Below, piece after piece: positions 8,570 to 17,432 of a DNA stretch of 64,000 bases. Every line of letters starts with the position of its first letter. The stretch's first letter is position 1. Made by a program: the position numbers and the translations under genes. The notes below the pieces were generated by a model. The model was not told where the DNA came from and searched no databases. It saw nothing but the letters and a program-made list of their open reading frames with translations. This stretch comes from Cyclobacteriaceae bacterium (lineage in GTDB: Bacteria; Bacteroidota; Bacteroidia; Cytophagales; Cyclobacteriaceae): contig JAFIEV010000040.1 of NCBI GenBank assembly GCA_020832305.1, positions 62,001 to 126,000 on the forward strand. Reading direction: 5' to 3'.

Positions 8570-9535
8570 GTGGCACCAATAAAAGAAGAATTATTGTTCC
8601 CTGATGCTGAAGTCATTAAAAGGGCTCATACGATCATAGAACCCTTCATTCACAGAACCCCGGTTATGCATTGTGAAACCTTTGACAAGATGTTGCAGAT
8701 GCAATTATTTTTCAAATGTGAAAATTTTCAGAAAGTAGGTGCATTTAAGTACCGCGGGGCTACCTGTGCCGTTGCTTCTTTACCGAAAGAAATTTCAAAA
8801 AATGGCGTTGCCACCCATTCTTCGGGAAACCATGCTCAGGCCCTTGCCCTGGCGGCGGCAAAAGCGGGGATCAAAGCTTATATCGTAATGCCCGATTCTG
8901 CACCTGCGGTTAAAAAAGCAGCCGTGGCGGGCTACGGAGCTGAGATCATACCTTGCGCTCCCACCCTGGCAGCGCGGGAAAGTACCCTGGAAGATGTGGT
9001 AGCAAGGACAGGTGCCCATGTGATCCATCCCTACAACGACTACAGGGTCATAAGTGGGCAGGCAACCTGTGCTCTTGAATTACTGGAAGACATCCAGAAT
9101 TTAGATGTTATTATTGCTCCGGTTGGAGGCGGCGGTTTAATAAGCGGTACAGCGCTTTCTGCGCATTACTTTTCTCCTTCGACAATGGTCTACGGGGCAG
9201 AGCCGGAAGGCGCAGATGATGCGATGAGATCCTTACAGGCAGGTTATATTATCCCTTCTGAAAATCCGCAAACCATTGCCGATGGTTTGCTTACTTCATT
9301 GGGTGACAAAACATTTCCCATTATTCAAAAACATGTAAAAGATATATTTACCGCAAGTGATAAAGAAATTATCAAGTGGATGCAACTGGTATGGCAGCGT
9401 ATGAAAATTATAATAGAACCCTCCTGTGCCGTACCACTGGCAGCTTTAGCCCTGCGTGCTGACCAGTTTAAAAACAAGCGTATTGGGGTTATTTTTACAG
9501 GGGGGAATGTAGATTTCGGCCATTTGCCTTTCTGA
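8570..9535 (+). CDS. PLP-dependent threonine/serine dehydratase or serine racemase-like enzyme
   Basis: The 321-residue protein is a fold-type II PLP enzyme. K60 in the GAFKYRGA motif should form the Schiff base, SSGNHAQA (84-91) binds the carboxylate, GGGGLISG binds the PLP phosphate, and the C-terminal FTGGNVD motif is also present. There is no regulatory ACT domain, which argues for a catabolic threonine/serine dehydratase or serine racemase rather than biosynthetic IlvA. The start codon is GTG 8570; no better start exists nearby. It follows the 65-residue gene closely. Confidence 0.87.
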   Translation: MAPIKEELLFPDAEVIKRAHTIIEPFIHRTPVMHCETFDKMLQMQLFFKCENFQKVGAFKYRGATCAVASLPKEISKNGVATHSSGNHAQALALAAAKAGIKAYIVMPDSAPAVKKAAVAGYGAEIIPCAPTLAARESTLEDVVARTGAHVIHPYNDYRVISGQATCALELLEDIQNLDVIIAPVGGGGLISGTALSAHYFSPSTMVYGAEPEGADDAMRSLQAGYIIPSENPQTIADGLLTSLGDKTFPIIQKHVKDIFTASDKEIIKWMQLVWQRMKIIIEPSCAVPLAALALRADQFKNKRIGVIFTGGNVDFGHLPF

Positions 9536-9630
9536 TAATTAGCCCCGGCTGAAAATGTATGCATCTATAATATAAAATTCAGGTCAATAATATAACCCGA
9601 GAAGCCCGGCTATTTTCAGTGCTCCTTGAT

Positions 9631-9672
9631 TTTCAAAGGTTTACCAGATAAAAACCTGTTAAACCTTTGAAA
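9631..9672. terminator. Long hairpin between convergent genes, probable bidirectional terminator
   Basis: A perfect 13-base inverted repeat (TTTCAAAGGTTTA at 9631-9643 and its complement at 9660-9672) encloses a 16-base loop with a further CAG/CTG pairing. It lies between the convergent dehydratase and glutamate dehydrogenase genes, where a shared terminator would be expected. There is no immediate T run, so it could instead be a REP-like palindromic element. Confidence 0.5.
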
Positions 9673-9693
9673 TTCCATTGTTTTTTCCGGAGA

Positions 9694-11112
9694 TCAGGGG
9701 AAAATACCCATGCTCAGATAACTTGCGGCGATACGTTCAATAGCTATACTGAAACCTGCGGTTCGCAATGTTCTGATGTTTTTTTGCTTTCGCAGTCCAT
9801 TCATGGCATGATATGCGTTTACCATGGTTTCTTCCAGGCCCGACAGTACTAAATCTTGTTCACTTGCTCCTCTGGCGATGAGCAAGCGCTGCTCAGGGTT
9901 AAAGCTATGACCAGTCACTTCCTCGATATTATTTAAAAGCTTTTCGTACTTGCGCATTTCATATCGCTTTTCAAGTTTGCCAAAAGAAACGCGCGACAGG
10001 TTTTTAAGCCACTCAAAGTAGGAAACAGTCACACCCCCTGCATTTAAGTACATATCAGGAATTACCAGTACATTTTTTTCTGTGAGTATACTTTCAGCCT
10101 CTTTAGTTACTGGTCCATTGGCTGCTTCACCTATAATCTTTGCCTGTACTTTTCCCGCATTTATAGCTGTAATCTGGTTTTCCAATGCAGCTGGTATCAA
10201 AATATCACAGGGAAAGGTAAGAAGATCATTGCCCTGTTCTACAAATTTTCCCTTTTCAAAGCCTTTGAGTGTTTTTTTAAGGCTGTGGTATTCCTTAAGC
10301 GCTTTTACATTAAGTCCATCTTCATTGTAAAGTCCTCCATTCCATTCTGCTATGCCACATATGATTGCCCCGGCTTCCTGTAAATAAAGCGCTGAGTGGT
10401 AGCCGACATTACCAAAGCCCTGCACAATCACCTTTTTTCCGGCCAGGCCGGTATTCAGTCCGAGGCGCTTCATATCTTCTGTATCACTTACCGCTTCACG
10501 AATACCTATGTAAACCCCCATACCCGTTGCCTCGGTACGTCCTTTTATTCCCTGGATATGAATAGGCTTACCTGTTACACATCCACTGGCATTTACGGCT
10601 GAGGGATAAAAGGTTCGGTATGTATCCACGATCCAGGCCATTTCTCGTGCACTGGTGCCATAGTCAGGAGCAGGGACATCAATGGCCGGTCCGATAAAAT
10701 TTTTATTGATGAGCTCGGTGGTATATCTCCGGGTGATGCGTTCAAGTTGTTCATCCGTATATTTTCTGGGATCAATTTGCACCCCTCCTTTACCCCCTCC
10801 AAAAGGCACCGAAACCAGGGCACATTTAAAGGTCATTAAGGCAGCAAGACCTTTTACCTCATCTTCATTAACCAATTCACTATATCGAATTCCACCTTTT
10901 ACCGGCAGTTTATGATGTGAATGCTGAACCCTGAAACCTGTAAGCACCTGATAGGTTCCGTCTGGGTTTCTAAGGGGAAAATTAAATTTGTAAATACTGT
11001 TACATTGTTTAATCTGGTCAAGTAAACCAGGATGTATATCGAGGTACATGGCTGCTTCATCCACAAAACCACAAACCTCCTGAAATAAATTGAAGTTGAT
11101 TTGATCTGTCAT
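9694..11112 (-). CDS. Glutamate dehydrogenase (Glu/Leu/Phe/Val family)
   Basis: The 472-residue enzyme interconverts glutamate and 2-oxoglutarate plus ammonia. The signature VPFGGGKGGVQIDP contains the active-site lysine K108; K72 and K96 and the catalytic D150 in VPAPDYGT are also present. The cofactor domain carries the GFGNVG fingerprint around residue 238. The N-terminal VQHSHHKLPVKGGIRYS resembles the animal and mitochondrial-type enzymes more than the short 420-residue bacterial ones. Cofactor preference cannot be assigned. The start ATG 11112 abuts an 8-base inverted repeat in its leader. Confidence 0.93.
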   Translation of the reverse strand: MTDQINFNLFQEVCGFVDEAAMYLDIHPGLLDQIKQCNSIYKFNFPLRNPDGTYQVLTGFRVQHSHHKLPVKGGIRYSELVNEDEVKGLAALMTFKCALVSVPFGGGKGGVQIDPRKYTDEQLERITRRYTTELINKNFIGPAIDVPAPDYGTSAREMAWIVDTYRTFYPSAVNASGCVTGKPIHIQGIKGRTEATGMGVYIGIREAVSDTEDMKRLGLNTGLAGKKVIVQGFGNVGYHSALYLQEAGAIICGIAEWNGGLYNEDGLNVKALKEYHSLKKTLKGFEKGKFVEQGNDLLTFPCDILIPAALENQITAINAGKVQAKIIGEAANGPVTKEAESILTEKNVLVIPDMYLNAGGVTVSYFEWLKNLSRVSFGKLEKRYEMRKYEKLLNNIEEVTGHSFNPEQRLLIARGASEQDLVLSGLEETMVNAYHAMNGLRKQKNIRTLRTAGFSIAIERIAASYLSMGIFP

Positions 11113-11136
11113 ACAAAACGTTTTTCTTGTTTTGTA
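11112..11136 (-). promoter_or_regulatory. Inverted repeat abutting the glutamate dehydrogenase start
   Basis: TACAAAAC (11112-11119) and GTTTTGTA (11129-11136) are perfect complements separated by nine bases. On the mRNA the second arm shares the A of the AUG, so a hairpin would end exactly at the start codon. It may be a protein-binding site or a translational control element; the sequence does not decide. Confidence 0.4.
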
Positions 11137-11306
11137 CGAAATTGATACAATAAGTTTTTGCTTTTTTGTGCTAAATTGAATTTTACACCTAAACTTTGGT
11201 CTAAATCTACCTGCGTTGAATGGTTAATTCTTATCAAAGAGCGGCATTTATTACTTTCGAAACCTTTACATCTTTTTCCATTGAAATAGATTAATGATTT
11301 ATGACA

Positions 11307-12074
11307 TCAGGCCACATAAACACCCCCGTTTATATCAATGGTTGCTCCGGTAATAAAACCATCATATTCAGAAGCCAGAAATAAAACCGCCCTCGATACA
11401 TCATCTGAGGTGCCCGCACGTTTCAAGGGAATTGATGCAATGGTTTGGTCTATGGCTTCTTTGGTCGAATGCGTTGCATGAAAAGCAGTTCCAAGAATCA
11501 GGCCTGGTGCCACCGAATTTACACGAATACCCCTGTCTGCCAGCTCCACGGCAAGGGCGCGGGTCCAGGTAATTATCGCACCTTTGGAAGTAGCATAAGC
11601 CAGGGCCCCGGAATGTCCTCCCTTTCTTCCTGCCAGCGATGACATATTTACGATACTTGCCTTACCTGATTTTGAAAGCAATGGAATCAGTTCACGGGTA
11701 AGCATCATGGTTGAGTTTACATTTACCGCCATTACCCTTTCCCAATAAGCATTGTCGGTAGCTTCTACAGACCTTCGGGCGATCAGTCCACCTGCATTAT
11801 TTACCAAAATATCGAGGTTGCCAAACAATTTCTCCGCATTTTCAGCCAGGGCTTTTACTTCGGCCTCCTGGGTGAGGTCTGCCTTGAATATGTGCACCCT
11901 ATGTTCATTATTTTTTCCGTAACTCATTAGTTCAATTGCACCATCTTCACTATTGAAATATTGAACCAGCACCTCACAACCGGCATCTGATAAATCTTTG
12001 GCAATCTGAAATCCGATGCCCTGACCTGCGCCGGTAACCAGCGCTTTTTTTCCATTTAACTTTTTATGATACAT
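11307..12074 (-). CDS. Short-chain dehydrogenase/reductase (FabG-like)
   Basis: This 255-residue SDR has the TGAGQGIG cofactor loop, NNAGG, the catalytic serine in SIVNMSSLAGRKGG, and YATSK. The C-terminal half includes RVNSVAPGLILGTAF and the terminal ATIDINGG that is typical of the family. It is a distant relative of the SDR at 4021-4782 rather than a close copy. The substrate is unknown. It lies 29 bases downstream of the DinB-like gene and is probably the last gene of an FkbM-DinB-SDR transcript. Confidence 0.9.
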   Translation of the reverse strand: MYHKKLNGKKALVTGAGQGIGFQIAKDLSDAGCEVLVQYFNSEDGAIELMSYGKNNEHRVHIFKADLTQEAEVKALAENAEKLFGNLDILVNNAGGLIARRSVEATDNAYWERVMAVNVNSTMMLTRELIPLLSKSGKASIVNMSSLAGRKGGHSGALAYATSKGAIITWTRALAVELADRGIRVNSVAPGLILGTAFHATHSTKEAIDQTIASIPLKRAGTSDDVSRAVLFLASEYDGFITGATIDINGGVYVA

Positions 12075-12103
12075 ATTGCTTTGGTTTTTAAAGTTTCAAA
12101 ATA

Positions 12104-12631
12104 TTACCAATTCATTCTTTCTTTGAATTTGGTTATGTGCGCTAAATGATGATTACAATGCCAGGCGTATAATGCCAGGGTATAATCTAAGCGGAAACTT
12201 TTCTTGTGCTCGGGATGATAATAGGTTTGAGCAAATTGATGATTGCTGAGTGATTTTAGAAGTACGACCCAGCGGGCATGTATGCCTTCGATCATTTGAA
12301 GAGCCGGTTCAATGGGCATGCTACTGTCGGAAAGCTCAGCCCATTTCGCCTCCTCATAAGGTTTGATGATTGGATTATCTTCCGTAAGGGCAAGTTTAAA
12401 ACGCATCAAACTATTGGCATGGCTGTCGGCACAATGATGCACGACCTGCCGGACAGTCCAACCGCCCTGGCGATATGGCGTATCGAGTTGTTCATTATTA
12501 AGACTACTTACAGCCTTTCTAAGGTCTTCAGGAAATTGGGCAATTGCACTGTGCCATGCTGCGATAAGTGCATCTGTAATTTTTTCGGGTGCCTTAAACT
12601 TACCTATGGGATACTGCAAAGATTCATCCAT
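12104..12631 (-). CDS. DinB-superfamily YfiT-like metal-dependent protein (putative thiol S-transferase)
   Basis: The 175-residue protein closely follows the YfiT pattern: the N-terminal YPIGKFKAPEKI, then DTPYRQGGWTVRQVVHHCAD, KLALTEDNPIIKPY, and the C-terminal helix YAWHCNHHLAHI. The histidines in HHCADSH and HCNHHLAHI correspond to the metal-binding triad of the DinB fold. Characterised relatives include bacillithiol S-transferases and presumed metal hydrolases, so conjugation of an electrophile to a low-molecular-weight thiol is a reasonable guess. It starts at ATG 12631, eight bases after the FkbM-type gene ends. Confidence 0.88.
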   Translation of the reverse strand: MDESLQYPIGKFKAPEKITDALIAAWHSAIAQFPEDLRKAVSSLNNEQLDTPYRQGGWTVRQVVHHCADSHANSLMRFKLALTEDNPIIKPYEEAKWAELSDSSMPIEPALQMIEGIHARWVVLLKSLSNHQFAQTYYHPEHKKSFRLDYTLALYAWHCNHHLAHITKFKERMNW

Positions 12632-12639
12632 TATTTGAA

Positions 12640-13458
12640 TTATTTATTTTTTACAAAATAAGCATTCTTTAGAACATAACCGGCCAGCTTATAATCAAAT
12701 CGCTGCAGATGCGTGACAACATCATTTTCTGAAACCGACTTCAAATTAAAATTTTCCAACTCAAGAATAATAAGTTTTGGTTGGTACTTTTTTAAATCTA
12801 AGGACTTTAACACATTAACGTCATGTTCTTCTGCATCGATTGACAATAAATCAAATAATATAGGTGCATTATACTTATCCAGAATTTCTGTCAGGCTTTT
12901 GGTATTCAGCATTTTCTCTTTTACAGACAGGCCTTTTGCCACAGCCTCAATTGCGTTACTCTCTTCTGCACTTGACAAAACATCATTCTCAATAAAATAA
13001 AATTTTTTTGGGTTATGGTCATCAGAAACCAATGCACATTCAGCTATATCTTTTGGCCTGAACAAACTGTATTTCCTTATCAGTTTTTCATTGGCATCAA
13101 TGCATATACCCTTCCAACCTCTTCGGTAAAGGCCAAATGTGTTGGATAAAAAAACAGGGTGATTGGCACCGACTTCAACATAATATCCACAATACTGTAT
13201 TCTCCGGTTAAGAAGACCGTCAATAATTCGGTCTTCCCCGGTAAACGCATAGCTAAATTTTACACTTCTTCCTAATACCAAACGCATAAAGGAGGAAAAA
13301 CTCAAATGCAAAATTCTTAAAACACTCGTGACAGGATATTTGATGTTGAAAAATTGTGGCAACACAAACCTAAGTTCCTGGTAAACTGTCCCAAGCAGCA
13401 AAATAAATGCTCTTGATTTTGCCCTATTTCGTATTTGCCTGAATGAAAAGAAATCCAT
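12640..13458 (-). CDS. FkbM-family SAM-dependent methyltransferase
   Basis: The 272-residue protein contains the FkbM core: YVEVGANHPVFLSNTFGLYR (SAM-binding motif I with the family's Asn-Thr), GWKGICIDANEKL, LLSIDAEEHDVNVL, and PKLIILELEN. Members O-methylate sugars or polyketides; the substrate here is unknown. The first 75 residues are basic and hydrophobic and are not part of the catalytic core. The start is ATG 13458. It leads a short minus-strand group with the DinB-like and SDR genes. Confidence 0.85.
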   Translation of the reverse strand: MDFFSFRQIRNRAKSRAFILLLGTVYQELRFVLPQFFNIKYPVTSVLRILHLSFSSFMRLVLGRSVKFSYAFTGEDRIIDGLLNRRIQYCGYYVEVGANHPVFLSNTFGLYRRGWKGICIDANEKLIRKYSLFRPKDIAECALVSDDHNPKKFYFIENDVLSSAEESNAIEAVAKGLSVKEKMLNTKSLTEILDKYNAPILFDLLSIDAEEHDVNVLKSLDLKKYQPKLIILELENFNLKSVSENDVVTHLQRFDYKLAGYVLKNAYFVKNK

Positions 13459-13636
13459 AAATTTTGTATTGATCGCATTCTGGGATTATCTTCTTTATCT
13501 CGATCTCTCTATATTCATGGCTAAGAATAAATGCCAGAAAACAATTTTAAATTGCCTATAGCTTATTTTTAAATAGCAATTCACAAGCTGATATCAAGTG
13601 GCCGCACTTATTTACGCCTCTTACCATTTTTCGCAA

Positions 13637-14635
13637 TCAGCTTCCTGCGTAAATAATTAGTACAAGTCCAATGATAAAACACACAAACATGGCAGCGATT
13701 AATTGACGGGTACCCCGGTTGGCCCCTTTGAATTCTTTCCAGATAAATACGCCCCAGAAAGCTGCCACCATAGTCGCGCCCTGACCCAGGCCATAAGAAA
13801 TGGCTGGCCCTGCCTGTTCTGCCGCTATGATGCTGAAAGACATGCCAATACACCAGATAATACCTCCTAAAACACCTACGAGGTGGATGCCCGGTTTTCC
13901 GGCAAAATACATGGTATAGTTAACAGGGGCACCTTCAACAGGCCTGCGCATCATAATGGTATTGAATAGAAAATTGCTCACCAAAATACCCAGAGAAAAG
14001 ATGAATACAGCTGAGTAGGGTGTAAACATACCAGCCGCAGGATTATTAAAATCAAGTGACATAGAACGCTGTACAAAGAAATAAAATAAGGACATAAGTA
14101 ATCCACCTAACAAAGCCAGCTTCAGACCTTTGGCTGGAGGTCTTTCTGACTTGTCACTTAGTTTCCTGTATGCGAGTGCGTCTAATACTATAGCTGCCGT
14201 TACCAGTCCTACACCCAGAAAAAGAATGATTGGATCACCTTTTTGCTCTGATACGTAATTTACAATTACTCCTAGCACCAGGGCCAAGCCTATACCTACG
14301 GGAAAAGCTACCGACATACCTGCTATGGCAATAGCAGCTACCACGAGAATATTGGCAAGGTTAAAGATAACTCCACCTGAAAAGGCCATTAGATAACTAC
14401 GCATATCGGCTTGCTGCAAATCGGCCAGGAAGCTTCTTCCACCCGTGCCTGTACTTCCGAGTGTAAGCCCAAATACAAGGGAAAGTAACACTATACCTAT
14501 CACATAGTCCCAGTAAAACAGTTCAAAGCGCCAGGTAGATGCGGCCAGTTTTTGGGTGTTAGCCCAGGATCCCCAGCACAACATTGTAATAAAACAAAAA
14601 ACTACTGCCAGCGCATAAGATTGAATTATAAACAT
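13637..14635 (-). CDS. GRP/DMT-superfamily sugar transporter, ten membrane segments
   Basis: The 332-residue protein is almost wholly hydrophobic, with about ten predicted membrane helices and the GRP-like start FITMLCWGSWANTQK. Repeated Gly-rich segments such as GGVIFNLANILVVAAIAIAG and GIHLVGVLGGIIWCIGMSFS are typical of glucose/rhamnose uptake proteins of the drug/metabolite transporter superfamily. Databases often label such proteins multidrug permeases, but the GRP signatures favour a carbohydrate substrate. It starts 61 bases after glgB ends, so the two may share a transcript. Confidence 0.83.
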   Translation of the reverse strand: MFIIQSYALAVVFCFITMLCWGSWANTQKLAASTWRFELFYWDYVIGIVLLSLVFGLTLGSTGTGGRSFLADLQQADMRSYLMAFSGGVIFNLANILVVAAIAIAGMSVAFPVGIGLALVLGVIVNYVSEQKGDPIILFLGVGLVTAAIVLDALAYRKLSDKSERPPAKGLKLALLGGLLMSLFYFFVQRSMSLDFNNPAAGMFTPYSAVFIFSLGILVSNFLFNTIMMRRPVEGAPVNYTMYFAGKPGIHLVGVLGGIIWCIGMSFSIIAAEQAGPAISYGLGQGATMVAAFWGVFIWKEFKGANRGTRQLIAAMFVCFIIGLVLIIYAGS

Positions 14636-14696
14636 CTTATTTTCATTTTCAGGTAATTGTTTTTAAAAAAATATATCCCCCCAAGGGAAAACTGCA

Positions 14697-16694
14697 TTAT
14701 CGTTGCTTTTTGAGAACCAATGCCGTTCTGCAGGGCAAGTATACACTGAGCTTTTGATCCTGATCTGAAGGATACAACATTTTGGTATCCACCCGGTCGA
14801 AGCCTCCAAATTCAGCATCGTCACTGCTTAGAATGATCTTATATTTCCCCTTTTTGGGAACGTAAAAACGATAATCTGCAACACTATTGGTCGGGCTGAA
14901 ATTAAAGAGGAAAATAAGGTTGGCCCTTTCAAATATAATCACCTGATTGACTGTATCCATATTAAGCTGCTGCGCCTGTATGGCCGGCAAGACCTGGTTT
15001 TTTTTGATCAGTTGAATCATTCCCTGATCAAAATCATTAAGGTATTTATATTTTAATTTTGGGTTATCCACCAATGACCACTGTCTTCGGGCATATTTAT
15101 AGCTCCAGTTGTTCCCCTCCCTGGGAAAATCAATCCATTCAGGATGACCGAACTCATTTCCAATAAAATTAAGATAAGCTTCTCCACCCAGAGAAGCTGT
15201 ATATAGACGTATCATTTTGTGCAATGCTAAACCACGGTCAATAACCAGATTGGCATCGTCGACCTGCATGTGCCAGTACATTTCTTTGTCCATCAACCAA
15301 AATGCAACTGACTTATCACCAACAATAGCCTGGTCATGTGACTCGGCATAGGCTACGGTTTTCTCCTGATACCTGCGGTTTACCATAACGCTCCACAATT
15401 CATGGATATCCCACTCTTCATCTTTTTTATGTTTGAGATATTTAATCCAAAAATCAGGAATACCCATACCCAACCTGAAGTCGAAACCAATGCCGCCATG
15501 TTCAGGAATGCGGCACAAACCCGGCATACCACTCATATCCTCTGCAATGGTTATGGCATCAGGTTTAATCTTATGCACCAGGGCATTGGCCAGTTGCAGA
15601 TATACCAGGGAGTCCCAGTCTACATCATTAACAAAGTATTTGTCGTAATGGTCAAATTCCGTAAAGTCACCATGGTGAAAATACATCATAGAGGTAATTC
15701 CGTCGAAACGATATCCGTCGACATGAAATTCTTTGATCCAGTACTGTACGTTGGAAAGCAGAAATTGCTGTACTTCCGGTTTTCCGTAGTTAAAAAGCTT
15801 ACTGTCCCAGGCGTTGTGGTATCCTTTGCCACCCGGGTGAAAATACTGGTCATCGGAGCCGTCAAATTCGTTTAATCCTTCAGCGATATTTTTAACGGCA
15901 TGGGAGTGCACCAGGTCTATAATCACAGCTATGCCAAGGCCATGTGCCTTATTGACCAGGTATTTGAAATCTTCAATGGTTCCGAAACGACTTGAGGTTC
16001 CAAAAAAGCTCGATACATGATATCCAAAGCTACCGTAGTAAGGGTGCTCCTGAATGGCCATCAGCTGAACTGTATTATAACCCAGTTTTTTTATTCGGGG
16101 TAGTATATTATCAGCAAATTCACGGTATGTACCCAATCCCTCCCGTTCCTGCGCAATGCCCACATGGGCTTCATAAATTAAAGGACACTCCTTTATGCTT
16201 TTCAGGTCAAAATCCTGATCAGTCCAGTTAAAACCATCCTCAATGGGCGTGACTAAACCACTGAAATCGTGACTGTTTTCATCCTGTACGGCATAGCGTA
16301 TCCAGGCTGGCATTCTGTCAACTTGCCCTTTGGAAGTAATGGTGTGTACCTTTACCTTTGAGTTTTCCACAAGTTCTTTTCCCGGGACAAAAATTTCCCA
16401 CATACCATTGTCCAGGCGGGTCAAGGGATGTGATTTTCTGTTCCAGTTATTAAAATCACCTATCAAAAATAAAGATTCAGCAGCCGGGGCCCATTCCCTG
16501 TAAAACCAACCTTTCTTTTTCTTATCGTAATTCAGGCCCATCTCGCGATAGGCATGGGCAAATTTTTCAATATTTGAATGAGACTGTTCTATTTTAGATA
16601 GTGCCGACCTGAACCGCTCTATTCTACCATTGATTTCATAGGCGTAGGGTTCTAACCATGGATCGTCTTGTACGAGTTGAGGGATGTTTTGCAT
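14697..16694 (-). CDS. glgB: 1,4-alpha-glucan branching enzyme, eukaryote-like GH13 type
   Basis: This 665-residue cytosolic enzyme cuts alpha-1,4 glucan and reattaches it in alpha-1,6 linkage. A CBM48 domain (about 55-155, WAPAAESLFLIGDFNNWN) precedes the GH13 barrel. The nucleophile D331 (HVDGYRFDGITSMMYFHHG), acid/base E385 (TIAEDMSG) and D454 (ESHDQAIVGDKS) are visible, and an all-beta C-terminal domain follows. The length and the DGITSMMYFHHG and AESHDQAIVGDK motifs resemble eukaryotic branching enzymes more than the longer E. coli-type GlgB. No glycogen synthase or ADP-glucose pyrophosphorylase is adjacent. Confidence 0.93.
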   Translation of the reverse strand: MQNIPQLVQDDPWLEPYAYEINGRIERFRSALSKIEQSHSNIEKFAHAYREMGLNYDKKKKGWFYREWAPAAESLFLIGDFNNWNRKSHPLTRLDNGMWEIFVPGKELVENSKVKVHTITSKGQVDRMPAWIRYAVQDENSHDFSGLVTPIEDGFNWTDQDFDLKSIKECPLIYEAHVGIAQEREGLGTYREFADNILPRIKKLGYNTVQLMAIQEHPYYGSFGYHVSSFFGTSSRFGTIEDFKYLVNKAHGLGIAVIIDLVHSHAVKNIAEGLNEFDGSDDQYFHPGGKGYHNAWDSKLFNYGKPEVQQFLLSNVQYWIKEFHVDGYRFDGITSMMYFHHGDFTEFDHYDKYFVNDVDWDSLVYLQLANALVHKIKPDAITIAEDMSGMPGLCRIPEHGGIGFDFRLGMGIPDFWIKYLKHKKDEEWDIHELWSVMVNRRYQEKTVAYAESHDQAIVGDKSVAFWLMDKEMYWHMQVDDANLVIDRGLALHKMIRLYTASLGGEAYLNFIGNEFGHPEWIDFPREGNNWSYKYARRQWSLVDNPKLKYKYLNDFDQGMIQLIKKNQVLPAIQAQQLNMDTVNQVIIFERANLIFLFNFSPTNSVADYRFYVPKKGKYKIILSSDDAEFGGFDRVDTKMLYPSDQDQKLSVYLPCRTALVLKKQR

Positions 16695-16891
16695 ATCGTT
16701 TTCTGATGAATAATTAGATTTTCGGAAGATAATGAATAAGTCATTACAAGTAAAGCTTACAAAATTTTATCTTTGTAAATGTAATTGTTACAAGCCAAGC
16801 AGCCAAATTATGAAGGTTGTGTGTGTTATAATCAGGCATTCTTTTTATTGAGGTGCCTGCAAAAAGTAAATTTTTACAAACAGTATTTCAA

Positions 16892-16918
16892 TTTGTAAAA
16901 TATAATTTCCTATATTTG
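16892..16918 (+). promoter_or_regulatory. Promoter for rplS
   Basis: The Bacteroidota -7 box TATATTTG lies at 16911-16918 with a TTTG at 16892-16895 as a possible -33 element. The spacer of 15 bases is short for this class. The rplS ATG is 36 bases downstream. Confidence 0.55.
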
Positions 16919-16954
16919 CACTCCATTTTTGGAAGCTAAAAAAATACCCAAGTC

Positions 16955-17311
16955 ATGAACAATCTTATAAAGGAATTCGAGCAGGAGCTTCTTTCAGGAA
17001 AGAGTAAGTTCCCCGATTTTGTTGCCGGAGATACAATAAACGTTGCTGTAAAGATTAAAGAAGGAAATAAAGAACGCATTCAGAATTTTCAGGGTACTGT
17101 TATTCAAAGGCGTCATGTTGGCACAGCCGGTGAAACATTTACTGTAAGAAAGATTTCCAACAGTGTGGGTGTTGAGCGTATTTTTCCAATCCTTTCGCCA
17201 AATATTGACAGCATTACCATAATAAGAAGAGGTAAAGTGCGTCGTGCGAGACTCTACTATCTCAGAGGCAGACAAGGTAAAGCTGCAAGAATCAAAGAAA
17301 AACTCAGATAA
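16955..17311 (+). CDS. rplS: 50S ribosomal protein L19
   Basis: The 118-residue protein is a complete L19 of normal length. It shows the family order [20 protein letters not shown], then [16 protein letters not shown], the [17 protein letters not shown] signature and the basic C terminus [21 protein letters not shown]19 sits at the interface of the two ribosomal subunits. It stands apart from the usual rpsP-rimM-trmD-rplS operon here: its upstream neighbour glgB is divergent and a hairpin terminator follows at 17338. Confidence 0.97.
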   Translation: MNNLIKEFEQELLSGKSKFPDFVAGDTINVAVKIKEGNKERIQNFQGTVIQRRHVGTAGETFTVRKISNSVGVERIFPILSPNIDSITIIRRGKVRRARLYYLRGRQGKAARIKEKLR

Positions 17312-17337
17312 AAATAAAAAGCTTCAGGAATATATCA

Positions 17338-17369
17338 GCCTGCTCTGTTTCGGAGCCGGCTTTTCTTTT
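17338..17369 (+). terminator. Intrinsic terminator after rplS
   Basis: GCCTGCTC and GGAGCCGGC form a stem with one mismatch around a six-base loop, followed by TTTTCTTTT. It lies 27 bases past the rplS stop codon. Confidence 0.7.
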
Positions 17370-17432
17370 ATACACCTTTACCAAAGGGGCATTTTGTTGA
17401 TAATCGATATATTTACCAAAAATTGGGCCATC

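Noticed and set aside
17244-17432. N-terminal extension of dapF starting inside rplS
   Set aside because: The 63 added residues have no DapF similarity and overlap rplS and its terminator; ATG 17433 gives a standard DapF.
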